This document shows, one piece after another, positions 9,645 to 21,497 of a stretch of 64,000 bases of DNA. The position numbers and the translations under genes are program-made. How positions within the stretch are numbered: position 1 is the first letter of the stretch; each line of letters starts with the position of its first letter. Source of the stretch: Diplodia intermedia (taxonomy: Eukaryota; Ascomycota; Dothideomycetes; Botryosphaeriales; Botryosphaeriaceae); the NCBI GenBank assembly GCA_021495925.1, contig JAKEKT010000075.1, positions 1 to 64,000 on the forward strand. The letters run 5' to 3'. Under the pieces are notes generated by a model, which made no database searches, was not told the origin of the DNA, and was given only the letters and a program-made list of their open reading frames with translations.

Positions 9645-11812
9645 TCAGACGCTCTTGCCCAGCGCCACAGGATCGGGGTCTCTGCAGGGACCACCTCCGT
9701 CGCTGAGTTCGTCGGTTGTGGCCTCATTGCCATGTTCCTGAGATATCAGGGCATCATCTGGAGGTTCGGAAAGCGCTGGTGGAGGTACATACCCAGCATC
9801 GACATCGGCATCAACGTCAGGCGGACCCACGCCATCATCATAGTCATCCTCAAAGTACTCATCTTGTCCATCGATGGTACCATCGGGATTGACTTGCTGA
9901 TCGTAGTCGTGCTGAGGCGTGTGCTGCTGCTGTGAATGCTGGGCTTGCTGCGCCTGCCGCGGGCCGGTGCCCTTCGCTGCCTTCTTTCCCTTCCGGCCTT
10001 TCATCTTCGCCTTCTCCAATAGACGCCGCTTCTCCGCCATGCGCTTCTGCTCCTTGCGATCCTTGATTTCGTACTGGCGAATCAACGCCCGCGGAGGCTC
10101 ACCGAAGATGTCCTCGTATTCGCAAAACTCGCAGATCCAGATGTCATCGCGCGCTGGCGGGTGATGGTAGTTTGTGTATTCCTGCTGCAAGCGACGGCGG
10201 CGAGCCGCCATGGCGTATATCTTTTCGGGTTTGCGACGCGGCTTCTTCGGCTGCTGTTGTGGCGTGGCTTGCTGGGCATTGGGAGCCGGCGCCGGCGCCT
10301 GCTGACCCGGCGGCGGCGGGTGCTGCGTTCCGTTCATTTGTGGACTTGTTTGTGTACCGTGGGTCGACCTCGCGGCTTGCGTCGGCAGAGGTATGCGTGA
10401 TGCGGATGGCGGACCTGCAGATGAGGGTGCAGGCGGAGGTGCGCGTGGGTCAGCAGCAGGATAGGCGCCGTTTGCACTGGGCCACGCAGGCTGGTTGAGC
10501 GAGCCGCAGGTGAAGGTGAACTGCGTCTTCTGCGGCGTGGTTTTGGCTGCTTCTTGCTGCAGCAAGCTGACGTTTTCCTTGCCCTTGCTCTGCTGCTGCG
10601 AGGAGTGGCCGGCGGCGTTTGCGTTTGCAATGGCAGTAGAGATGATGCCGTGGTCGTAATTAGCCGCTGCTTCGCCGTTAGCCGATTCACCTCATGCGCG
10701 CTTGGACGCAAACGCGGGCGAGTGCATACCCTTTCCGTTTGCCAGCGCACCGTTCGTTCTTGCTCTGCCAGCGCCGCCGTTAGCATAAGCGTTGAGACTA
10801 GACGTGGAAGCTCCCAACGGCCGTCGTTCGTTCGAGGACCTCGCTGCTGATCTGCCATACCGTCCTCTGCCCGCTCCCGATATGCCCGTGCCCGAGCCCG
10901 GCGCGGGCATGGCCGACGAGCCACTGCCGTAATATTGCCCCACGTTGTTCTCTCCGTCGTGCGCCGCGTCGCCGCCGTGCGTCGAGATGCCCATGCTCGC
11001 CATCTCGGCCGTCAGGTTGCCGTGGTGCCCCGCGCTGCCCGACACCGGTATCTTTCGCTTCTTCTTGTTGTTGGTGTTCTCGAAGGACTCGTAGCCGTCG
11101 GCCGATGACGTGGATCCAGGTGGGAGGGGTTTCGACACGCCACTGCCCAAGCCGCCTGTCGCTGCTTCAAGTGTCAGAAGACCCTGGCTAGAGATTTTTC
11201 GCCGAGGCTGAAACCAACCAAGCCGCTCGTCGTCGTCTTCCTCGCTCTCGGGCTCCGAGTGGTCTGCGCCGCAGCTGCACTTGTGCTCTTTCTCCCCGCG
11301 CTGCTGGCGTGTCGAAATGCTCTGCACCTTGTCCGGGTGTGTGTAGGGAAAATCAAAGACCGGCGACGAGCTCACGGGCGGCGACGGGTAGGTGATGGAA
11401 TCGGCCTGCTCGGGCGACAGCCGGGCGCGTAGGCGGCGCTTGGGGAGCGCTGTGGACTCAATGTCAGCGTCTGCGGCACAAAGTTTGCGGTGCGAGAAGC
11501 GTCATACGCCTGATAGGACGGTCTGGGTAGAGCGGAGAAACTGTGTCTGGGGAGGAGTGGCGGATGGAGGTGGATCGCCAATCGTAGCCTGCCCATGAGA
11601 GTATACACATTAGCGAATAAGTCGCAAGGCGTACGAGGTCGCTGATCAAGGCGACACTTGGGAAGGCCGGACGAGGCATGGCGGGTTGTTCCCTGGCGCG
11701 CGGGCGTGGTGTGTGTGGGTGGTGGTAGTGGGGCGCGACGAGGGTTGGGCACAAGGAAGCAGCTGGGTGCAAACGAACCGGATCCTCGATAGGCATCGGT
11801 GGCGGCTGCCAT
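9645..11812 (-). CDS. Conserved fungal protein of unknown function (KIYAMAARRRR / CEFCEYE family)
   Basis: Proposed exons are 11635-11812, 11508-11588, 10730-11449 and 9645-10666, with introns of 46, 58 and 63 bp. They total 2001 nt, 666 residues. The N-terminal join gives YPDRPIRPLPKRRLR, a Pro/Arg motif I associate with this fungal family, which supports the second intron. The first exon and the 46-bp intron are less certain. Mid-protein segments are Ser/Gly-rich. The conserved block lies in the last third: KPRRKPEKIYAMAARRRR, then DDIWICEFCEYEDIFG, then a long basic helix around KRRLLEKAKMKGRKGKK, followed by Gln-rich and acidic tails. Two close Cys (CEFC) may be half of a metal site. Nuclear location is likely from the basic helix, but function is unknown. 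Confidence 0.75.
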
Positions 11813-12894
11813 GACGGAGGCTGTCTCCTTCCGCGTGGGAGGGAATTGCAGTCAAGCGGTGCGCGCGCAAGATGCAAAGCTTCTTCCTCTGGCGACGGCT
11901 CACAGTTAGCTGCAAGATTCTCGCTTTGCACTCGCCCCTTGGGCCGCCACACGCGAGCACCCGGTGGGTCCGCGCCGGGGAGCAGAAGCGCGGGCGCGGT
12001 ACTATGCACGCGGGCAGCGCAGGCGGGCACCGATGGGGGGCGGGCCGCCGTGTGGGCGCGGGCGCCGTGGTGTGCGGTGTATCTCGAAATCTCTCGGCAA
12101 GCTGGCAATGATGCGTTGGCCCCAGCTACCTTTGCGCGGGCCGGGGCTGCTGCTGCCGCAGGGAAGGGACTGAGGGCATCGGAGAGCACGGGCTGACTTA
12201 CGACTCAACGTCTTCGATGAAGGTGGGCGACTGTACAACGATTGTTCTGGCTTGCGGTTACGTCGCGGACATGGGGAAGAGGTCAAGTCGTCGGAGATCC
12301 CATGCCACTTGCGCTAGCCTCCATCGGGGAACGGTCTTATAAATTGGCCGGATATCCATCTCGCAGGTTCCGACGTGCGTCATGCCGCGCTTCCCTGACC
12401 GGTCCTCGTCGAATGCCCCTCTCACCGTGCTCCCGAACCCGTTGCGTTGGTCAGGGCTCCATGGCGACGCCGACCTGCGATCACAGAGCCCAGCACAGCT
12501 AAAGCCGGGACCGATGCCACGCCAGGGTCCAGAAGCCGAAGCGCCGAGTCGTCAGCGATGAGTCAAATTCCATTCATTGCTTTTGAGCCGATATACACCT
12601 CTTCGCGACAAGCTGCAAAGCCATGGCCCCCGCGAGAGGCGCGGTCTCGCTCCCAAACGCCAATGCTGTCAATCCCGCCAATTCCCGGTCTCCACCAACT
12701 TTCCGCAAACGCCGGCTAATAGGTACAAACGAAATGTCGAAGCTTATGCAGCAGGCCACAACATGTGGAAATCGGATGAAGCAGCAAGGACGCCGGGGCA
12801 TCAAATCCCAACCCTGAGCGCAAATGCAGGCCCATATACTACCGCTTGAATATTCCCAGAACGCCTGATTCATCTTCGCACATTACCCCCGATG
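11813..12894. other. Intergenic, no supported gene
   Basis: Promoter and leader of the 9.6-11.8 kb gene plus the 3' flank of the PHD-finger gene. TTTATAAG occurs near 12336. Overlapping high-GC open frames carry no domain. Confidence 0.5.
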
Positions 12895-15030
12895 TCATTT
12901 ATCCCGATGTTCGCCAAACCTCTGCTGCCATAACACCAGGTTTCGTGTCAGCACGTCCATCATCTCAAGGCTGTTCAGTGTGCCGTAGTTTTCTTCTTTT
13001 CCGTCGGTTGTCTTGACGAGGGAATTGTTGCCGTCAGTGGGAGTCATCTTGTCCGGGGTGTCGCCATTGACCACATGGAGCGTCTTCACGACAGCCATAG
13101 CCGAAGTGGTCGTGGATGTCTTCTCGCTGGCCATCTCCACTTGGACACGCGAGATGTATTCTAGCATGTGTGAAGCCGTTCCGTTCATGTCTTTCCAGCT
13201 TATCTTATCGAGCTTCGACACGCCCATCTTCTTTCCACTCTTGGTGTTCCTTCCAGCTACAGGGACGTCGCTGCCGCTGCCATTTGCTGCTGTATCTGTT
13301 CCATTCACTGGCGACCCCTCTTCATCTTTGTCTTTGTGATTGCGCACGCCATTTCGACCTGGCGACCCTGGTGCCTTGTCGACTGAATTGACATCGCGAT
13401 CGCGAGTATATTGGTTTCGTCCTATGCGGTTACCGCCGCGCTTCTGGCCACCGGACTTGCCATTTCTTTTCGGGTTTGTTGCGGGCGCGGTAGGGGTATC
13501 GCGGGTTTGGTTTGCGGGCGTCTCGTTCTCTGGCTGCTCCGATTCATGTGGCGTCTCGCGCGCGGGATGTTCTGTCTCCATGTCTACATGGAACTGGTCA
13601 GCAATCGCGCCACTACTGAAGCACTCCAATCGATCTCGTACCTTCACCGCGTCTTCTATCAGCGCGTCCTTTCCGTTTACCAGCGGCTTCTGCTCGCTCC
13701 CGCTCCTTTTCTTTCTGCTCTCTCGCAATTCTCTCCTGCTGACTCCTTGCTGCCGCACCACGTGGTTTTTGTTTCTGGCTTGCCGAGTTGCTCTTCGAAC
13801 GGCCATCCTCATCCGAGTCGAGACCCTCGGAAGGGGCGGGAGAGCTAGAGGAGCCTGATCCTGTTCGTTGTCGCTTGATGCCTTGTTTGACGCTGCACGC
13901 AGGAACCAGTCAGCAAAGCAACACGCCTCTTTCGACGCTGCATGCCGTGGCCGACAAAGCCACGTATTCGGCAGTCGGCAGCAATTGACTCCACTCACTC
14001 TTCGCTTTCGTCGCGGCCTCTTTTGCCTTTTCTGGTGCCGTTTTCTGATGCGGTTGCTCCGCCTTCGCCCTTGCTATCTTCTAGAACTTGACGGAGGACC
14101 TCGTCGTCGTCGTACGCCGCCCGACTGTTCATTGTAGAACGGCGCTTCGTAAAGGCTTCAACGCTCGCCCGTGACGCTTTGTCCTTATCTCTCGAATTTC
14201 TCGACTCGGACTCTTTGGAAACGGACGACTTCCTTGCGGTGTGTTTCGAGGGCACCTTGTTGCCAACAACTGGGATATAGTGGGAGTACTTCTGTCTGGA
14301 TGCCGCTCCCGTTAGCAGATGTAGACGCATGCAAATGGCGATTGATGGTGTTGAGGGTTGGAATTGGCGCCGGTGGCGTCAGCTGAAGGCGAGCAGGAGG
14401 CAGCGTCGCGACGCCTTTCTGGAAGCAGGAACCGTCGATCGACTGAACGACTTCCAAAGAGGGGGACAGATGCGCTGCCAGAGGCGGGCGCCCTACTCAC
14501 CCTTTGGGACTGGACAAGAGGTTGTGCAAATCCTTGCGGCAATCCTCGCAGAAGTAATTCTCTGGCACCGATTTCTCCTCCATGATGCCCACGCAGCCGC
14601 CGTGTTGCCATACTTTGCATTTATCGCACTGAATGAAGAGGCCGCCGACATCCTCGGCCTGGAGGTCCGAGCCGACCGCCAGATCCTCATCGTCTGACGG
14701 CGGGCCCGGGTACTCCTGGTAGCCGCAAATGCAGCGTGTTGTCTCCTCCTCATCGTCGCCGACCTCTTCGTCGAGCTCCTCGTCCATTTTGGCCGCCTCC
14801 TCCTCCTCGATGTCTTGGGCGCGTGTGCGGCGGCGAGTCTGAAGCTCCTCGCTATGACGGGTGCGACCGGTGTCGTCCCCGTCATCGGACGAGAGCGAGC
14901 CAGGCGAGTCGGATTTGCGCGGCGAGGATGCTTTGTTGTTGGATCTGGTTGTGCGGTCGCGGGAGGAGAGGGAGGACGAGGAGTTGCTGTGCGCTGGCGG
15001 TGGAGCGCGCGACGAGCGGCGTAGCGTCAT
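12895..15030 (-). CDS. CTI6: PHD-finger protein of the Cti6 type (Rpd3/Sin3 histone deacetylase complex subunit)
   Basis: Four exons: 14501-15030, 13999-14295, 13642-13892 and 12895-13583. Introns are 205, 106 and 58 bp; the total is 1767 nt, 588 residues. The N-terminus is Ser/Arg-rich, then a strongly acidic segment (about 72-98). A PHD finger follows at about 100-164, with Cys100, Cys102, Cys135, Cys138, His143, Cys146, Cys161 and Cys164 in the Cys4-His-Cys3 order and the aromatic cage region FIQCDKCKVWQH. Exon 2 begins QKYSHYIPV and contains KRRSTMNSRAAYDDDE, the conserved Cti6 block after the finger. The rest is disordered, with basic and Asn/Gly-rich stretches, ending in a helical VEMASEK...EMMDVLTRNLVLWQQRF segment. 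In yeast Cti6 binds H3K4-methylated histone tails in Rpd3L. The role here is by family. Confidence 0.88.
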
Positions 15031-16598
15031 GGTGCAATGCTGCGGGAGAAGGGCGGAAAGAGTGAGAGCGGTGGCTCAGAGCAGAGTCTGAGGCCTGGAG
15101 AGACTCGACGAGGCGGGTGCACGCGTAGGGGCGCCGAAAAGAGCGGCAGCCGGTGTGCGGAGTCGAGTGGAAGCTGCCGGCGTGGGAAGGGCGGAGCTTC
15201 AAAGCTGGGAGACGATTGCGGGGGCAGAATGAAGCTGGAGAGCGGAAGTGGGCATTCTCTCAGCAGGCACGACGACGGCGAGCGTCTGGTGGGCTGTGCG
15301 AGGCGTAGAGGGCGAGATAGACGGGTCGAGTCTCCAGTGCGGGCAACTTCAGAGCACCGCGCGAGAAACGCATTCCAGGCCGAATGACGGCGCTAGCGTC
15401 CGGTTCGGCTTAGCGCTCGGCATAGGCCCCAGCGCACGTCAGGACCGTCGGCTGTGCGGGTCAGGCGCCGGGCAGCTGAGAGCTGCGAGAAAACGACTTT
15501 CTGAGAGTGCAAACATGGCGGCAGTGCGCAGCAGGGGCGGGCATGGCGGCGAGAGAGCTGCGGAGAGATTGCTGTGAGTTTCGGCGAGGCTCGCAGGTCG
15601 GGGCGGACGAGGGGTGAGGACGAGGGCGTGTTGGGGGCTCTCGGTCGGCAGCGCAGGGCGAGCGCGGACGCGCTGGTCGGCAGCAGGAAGCTGGCGGTTA
15701 AGCGAAGTCTTGGCCGTTTCCGGGGCGGCCTGCTGCGTTGCTGCCTCGCTGCCTCTCTGAGATGATGGAGCTGTTTCCCCAACGCCCCCAACGCCCCCTC
15801 TGTGACGGCATCGCGCGGGGGTCGTGCACGTGGGCGCTGACCTGCACGCGCCGGCCACTCAGCCCGCCTTGCATCCATCTGCTCGAGCTTCTCCCGCCGC
15901 ACAATCTTCTGCACCTCCACCCGCTGATCTCTTCGGCTCGTCTCGTCATGCGCATTACCTGTAGGATCCAAGCCGCCATCAACCCTTCCAGCATTGCGAC
16001 GCCACCGGCGAAGATCGGCCATTACGACGAGCCACCAGCCTTCGGCGGCACTAGGCTCTGCCGTGCCTAGCTTCTGTCCCCTGTCTCTGATCGTGATCTC
16101 CCCTCACCATCAGATCACGCGGCGATGTCGGTCCGCGGATTGCAGCAGTAGAGGCACTGGAATGGATGCAATTGAACGACTAACTGCCAACAGAGGTGGC
16201 TGGGCAAGGCTCAACCCTCCCAACCACGTTGCAAAATCAAGCAACCCGACCTCACACTCTCAAACACCAATTCTCCAGGGGTATCGTCCTTCCTCCTCTC
16301 TGATATCATGTTTTCTCTTGTCTTAGCGGACTTTCCTCGTCCAGTCCATGTATTCTCTGGCGCTCGGCATCTCTCCATTACTCGAAGCTGGTACACGCTT
16401 TCGCTGCGCTTGAAGTGTTGGCAAAAAATGACGCGGAAGAACTGACATAGCGAGAAAGAGTGTACGCATCGAGCATCGAACTTCGACTGATCCAATGGCG
16501 GGCAACGCCTCGCAACGCGACGGACGACGACCTTTCGGAACCAGCAGCCATCTGCGCAAGTACCTTGCAGACGACTGCTGGCCGGACCGCCTCCAGAT
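15031..16598. other. Intergenic, no supported gene
   Basis: Cti6 promoter and leader on the left, MFS transporter 3' flank on the right. The overlapping GC-rich frames on both strands are low-complexity Arg/Pro translations typical of non-coding GC-rich DNA. Confidence 0.5.
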
Positions 16599-18668
16599 TC
16601 AAGCGTAGTTCGCGTACCTACTGCGCGCCCGCACCTTTGCGCCATACTTGTAGAAGATCCAGGGAGCCGGGATCAGCACTGCCGCAATGCTGCCGATCAT
16701 CGTCAGTGTCCACTGCACCCCCAGCGTCTCGAACATCGGCCTCGAGGCTACGTTCATCCCTGCGGCGAACCCGTATCTGGCCACGGTGATGCCCCCCAGC
16801 GCGCTGGCCGCATACGGACCGTAGCTGTCGATGATATACTGGAAGCTCGAGATCTGGATCGAAATGAGGGCGTACCCGAAAACAAAGCACGCCCCTATGC
16901 CGGACCAGGGAGAGATGGACGGGTAGTTTGTCCAGGCTAACCAGAAGATGCAGATGGCGAAGAAGGGCGACGCCACCATGCAGGGCCAGAGCCGCGACTC
17001 GGGTGGGAACGTGGCTTCCGGTCCATCGATGACTTGACGCTTGGCCAGAGCACGCATATCGAGCTTGTACCAGATGGGTGTCAGGAGCGTGCTGAAAATG
17101 GTGCCGGCGCCGATGGAGAGGAAGACTAGGGTAGTCTCTCCGCTGGAGAAGCCGTACGTATCGGCGAAGATGAACTCAAAAGCGGACAGGAAGACAAAGA
17201 GCAGGACGTTCAACACGACGGTATAGATACCCAGGATGATGATGACGGGCTCACGACACCAAAAGATGACGGGCCGAGGCAGCGTCTCTTTGAGACGAGA
17301 CCACAGGCCGCCACCCGTCTCCAGTCCGCTCCTGTACCGGTGATCCCCAGTCACGCGCCGCAAGTGCTGGGCTTTCCAGGTTTGGAGAAGTGGAGAGTAT
17401 GTTTCTGGCAGCCAAATCAGAGCAGCAATCCAAACTGGAACACTGATGAGAAAGGTGATCCAGTCAGCCCAGTAAAAGCTCACTTTTCCGTACTGGACGA
17501 TCCAGCCGCCTGGGATCGGTGCGAGTGCGGTGGCTGTGAAGTATGTCAGAACAAGTATCTAATTCAATCCTCGCTGGCTTAGAGAGGTCGAGTACTTACG
17601 AAGTGTATTCATGAGTGCCAGTATAGGATACATGATACTTCTCTCCTTCGCGTCGAACACGTCGTGCATAACGCTTCCACTCACCGCACCCGTCACGCTC
17701 GAGAACAGCCCGACGACCAATCTCGAAATTACCTGCCCGGCCAGGTCTCTCGAGAGGGCGGTCCCCATGACGGCGAGGAGATACACAAACCCGGCGATGA
17801 AGAAACACCAACCCCTGCCGAAGGTTTCGGACAGGGGGCCCACGAACAGCGATCCAACGGCGATACCGATCGAGAAAGCAGCCGTGTTGAGAGATGCAGC
17901 AACGCGGCTAACGCCCAACGCCTCGGCCGCTGCGGCCGTGTACGACGAGTCGGCACTACCGGACCAGGTCTGCGTGAAGGAGAGCCACGTCACAATCCAG
18001 AAGGCGGCCATGCGGCTCTTGAGCGGCCAGTTGCGCGGGTTGGTGGGATCGTTCACCCCGTTGCTGTGGACGGGGATGATGCGTTCCGGCTCCTCAGGCG
18101 GTACAGGTGCTTCCCGAGGCGATTCAAAGAAGTGCGACGGATCAATCACTTCTCCAGGGTGGCGGGAGAAGTGGCTGATGATGGACTCGGTGGACTCCCT
18201 CCGGGGCGGGATCACGGAGAGACGTATGACGGCGGGCGCGAAGTCGTCGGAGTTCATGGAGCTCGTTGATTCGATGATCGGCAGCGACTTCTCGTTGGTG
18301 GAGGCATACCCGCTGTCCTGCTGCGCCTTGACGGACTTGGATGAGGAGCGGATGCTGTCTCCATCACTTTTGGACTTCTCGCTGTTGATCGAGTAGTAGC
18401 TGCTCGCGGAGTCCTTGTCGGAATGGATCGACCCGGCGCAGCTGCCCGCATTGGACTTCCAGACCTGCGAAGACGAGTAGCTCTGCAGCTGCTGCTCGAC
18501 ATCGGACTGCCACTGCCGTTCAATGTTCGGACCAAGGTTGGGCAGGGGCAGGGTTGGCGTCATAGGTTTCTTGACGACATCGGGCGCCTCCTTGGACCGG
18601 TTGTCCTCCTCGTGGTAGGTGTGCTCGACGTAGCGCCCTATCTCACGGTACTGGCGTATTGACTGCAT
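16599..18668 (-). CDS. MFS transporter, DHA1 drug/polyamine exporter type
   Basis: Two exons, 17600-18668 and 16599-17533, with a 66-bp intron (GTAAGT...CACAG), give 667 residues. The first about 205 residues are a hydrophilic Ser-rich cytosolic extension. The MFS core then starts at NPRNWPLKSRMAAFWIV, the usual DHA1 entry. Motif A is GPLSETFGRG between helices 2 and 3, and VVGLFSSVTGAVSG in helix 5 is the antiporter-type motif C region. About 12 membrane helices can be counted to the end, with a large central loop after LPETYSP. The LPETY motif typifies yeast Tpo/Flr-like exporters. It should export polyamines, organic acids or xenobiotics by proton antiport at the plasma membrane. Substrate cannot be told. 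The Ser-rich tail has many candidate phosphorylation sites. Confidence 0.88.
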
Positions 18669-21497
18669 GACGGAAGCTTTGCAAAGGGAGGTATGGGTAA
18701 GTACTCTCTTGTTCCATCAACAGGCTTCCCAAGAAGCACACTGTATGTTTGAGACAGGATATATTGCAGGCAGAGAAGGCAGCGAGGTGGTAAACAACAG
18801 GGGAGCAAGAAGAGGAACTTCTTAAGTACTTGGGAGCAAGCAAGCAAGAAAGAAAGAAGGCCTACTAGCCAGGCGTGTTTGAAGTTTTGGGGAGATTGAA
18901 CCGAGGAGGGGCGACATCATACCAAAGTGTGGCGCTAACGGGCTATGTCACTTCGCCCAAGGTCCACGATGCCACTCCCCGTGGCCGCGCATTTCGACCA
19001 CCGCGTCTTGTGCCTGTTTTCCCGCTTAGTGTTCTTTCCAACCCCCCTACGCAGGACGGCTATGGGTGTGCGATGGCACCTTGCTCCACCCGGCCTCTCC
19101 GCTTGTCGGCAATCTACCTGTATTCGCCTCATCCTCAGCTGGACAGTGTATGCGGTGGATGGGCGGCAGGAGCGGAGAGCGAGGCGAGAGATCGAGGGTA
19201 GCGAAAGAGAGCGCAGGGGGTCTTGTGGACGAGATGCCCTATGGCTATTGGTGCCCTGCATTTTCCGGAGGCATGCAACATGAAAATTTAAGCGATAAGG
19301 AAGCACCGCCTACATGCAGGTATCGGTATCAGATCGGCATCGATGGTGCGTGTAGAGGCGAGGGCCTAGAGCCTGGGTGCTGGGGAAGGGGGAGAAAAAG
19401 TGGAGTAATTCTCCGAGAATGGGAGGGAGGAGAGAGGGTAAGAGTGTATGGTAGCTTCTAATGGTTGTATCGAGAGGCGTCAGCGGACTTTACACGACAT
19501 ACGGTGCAGGTGTTGAAAGGCCGTTCTTCCTTGATCGACACGCATCCCTGCTCAACGTCCCCAAGCCGAAAGGCACGAAATCCACCCACGTTTGGCAGCC
19601 CGGATCTGTCAATATCGGCAGTGCGTCCGCTGCCGCCGTCTCAGACTGTGAGTGTGCCCCAGCCCGTGCATCTTGCCGTCTTCTCCGAAAGTTATACGCC
19701 TGGGTGTGACGATTGCGCGGCCGGCCCCTTACTTCCTGATGGAGCCACAGAAATTGAAGTGACTACCGTCGCGGTGCGGCGGACCGAGGGCCGCGTTCTT
19801 GTGTTTCGGAACGTCGAAGAAACCGTGGGAGAGGTCTGGCAAGCCGAAGGGTCATCTGCATGGACCCGGGTTCCCGGTGCGGCATGCGCCAACGAAAGGA
19901 AAAAGGGAGGCAGAGACAGCGCGGCCGGTGATGTGACCGAGCAGTAGACGCCTCAGCCCTTTGGCATGTCTCCCTCTCGGATTGCTGCAGCCGCACACAA
20001 GCGCCGGACGAGTGAGAAGGGGACTGGGCCCGTCCACGAATTAGCAAGATAAGCATTTCGGTCGGCAGATGCGGCGGATCTTGGGACGACACCAAATGAC
20101 GGCATCCAATAATCACACGCATGCCATGCCGCCACTTGCCTCCGCCTGTTCCTATGTACACCTCCCGGACCCTCTCGCCTTTTTCCCCCTCCGCTAACAT
20201 GCGCCATGATTACGCCCGAATGTGAAAGCTTGCCGTTCCTACGTCCAAGTGCCCGGTTGCTCCAGCGACCCACCTCCCCCCAAATCATCCGTACTATTTT
20301 TTTTTAAACTTTCGACTATGACGTTCCACGTCCCCCCCTCCCTCCCTCCGCACGACCGCAGCATCAATCAGCAGGAAGTGCGAAAGGCCAAAAAAAAATA
20401 AAATTTCTTGCACAACATGTGTCTTGGTGGTTAGCAGGTGCAACCGCCACGTGGGAAAGTGATCCGGCAATCGGCCAATACGCGTTGCGCAACGGCCGTT
20501 GACTGAAACCTCGCACATGTCAGGGGGGAGGAGGAGGGCCGGCCTATCATTCAGCAAGGGTGTAAAAACCTTGGATCGGCCCGCCGTCATGACCTGCGCG
20601 CGCCACTGACAAAGAAGACGCTTTTACTGAAAGACGGTGGCAGGGCAGGGAAACGCGGCGGCCGTCGGCAGCTCAGGTCCGGCCAAAGTTGCATGCTTGT
20701 TGCTCGCTAGCCGGAAAATATTCCTCCCCTCCAATTTTTTTCTCCGGCGTGACCGCAGATCGAGGTAGAAGGGTGTGTGATGTGAGTGGGTGAGTGAGGG
20801 AGTAGTGGTCTGGAGCGGACGCAATTGGCTGGCTGGCTGCTCTGCCGTACGCCTGCAGCGCGTCCTCGGGCGCGGACGAGACGGGGGAAGAATGACTTGC
20901 CAACAGTTGTGCGAAGAAGGTGCCTGCCTGGCAGATCGGCGCTAACGATGGGAGGAGTCACTGTGCAGGGATGTTGGAGGTGGACGGACGGTTGCCTTCT
21001 TCACGGTATCAAGGTTCAACCTGGCTTGTCACGTACCATCTCCAACGACCCTCGACGCCTCACTGGACCGGGGAAGTCAGCATGAAGGGAAGAAAAAAAA
21101 AAGTGTCTCACGCATAGAGGAATGCGATGGGCGCAGCGCAGGCTGGTAGCCACAGCGCTTGATGCACGGATGGGGTAGACTGATAAGCAACGTAACACCA
21201 CATCGACTATCCATGTCCAGCTGAAAGGTCTGGCGCAAGTACCGCCTCTGTGCAGCAGGAATGATTGTTGTCCGCTAGGTTAGCCTTGATCGCCTACGCT
21301 CGGTTGCAATTGTGCTACCGGAAATCAATGGGTAGCATCTGAAAGATCGCGAAGATCGAGGCAAGTAATGCGAGCAAAGAATTCTTCATTTTGTACAAAA
21401 AGTATCCACAGAGAAGGGTAAAGGGTCGGCCTAGGCGCTTGAAGGCATCTCTCCGCTCATCTCGTCCTCGAGGCGCGTAGACAAGGTCGTTATGCGC
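18669..21497. other. 2.8-kb gene-free interval
   Basis: Upstream region of the transporter and 3' flank of the xylanase. It contains poly(A) and poly(T) runs (about 20300, 20395, 21093) and short purine-rich tracts. No open frame has a domain or a consistent splice model. It may hold regulatory sequence for the transporter. Confidence 0.45.
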
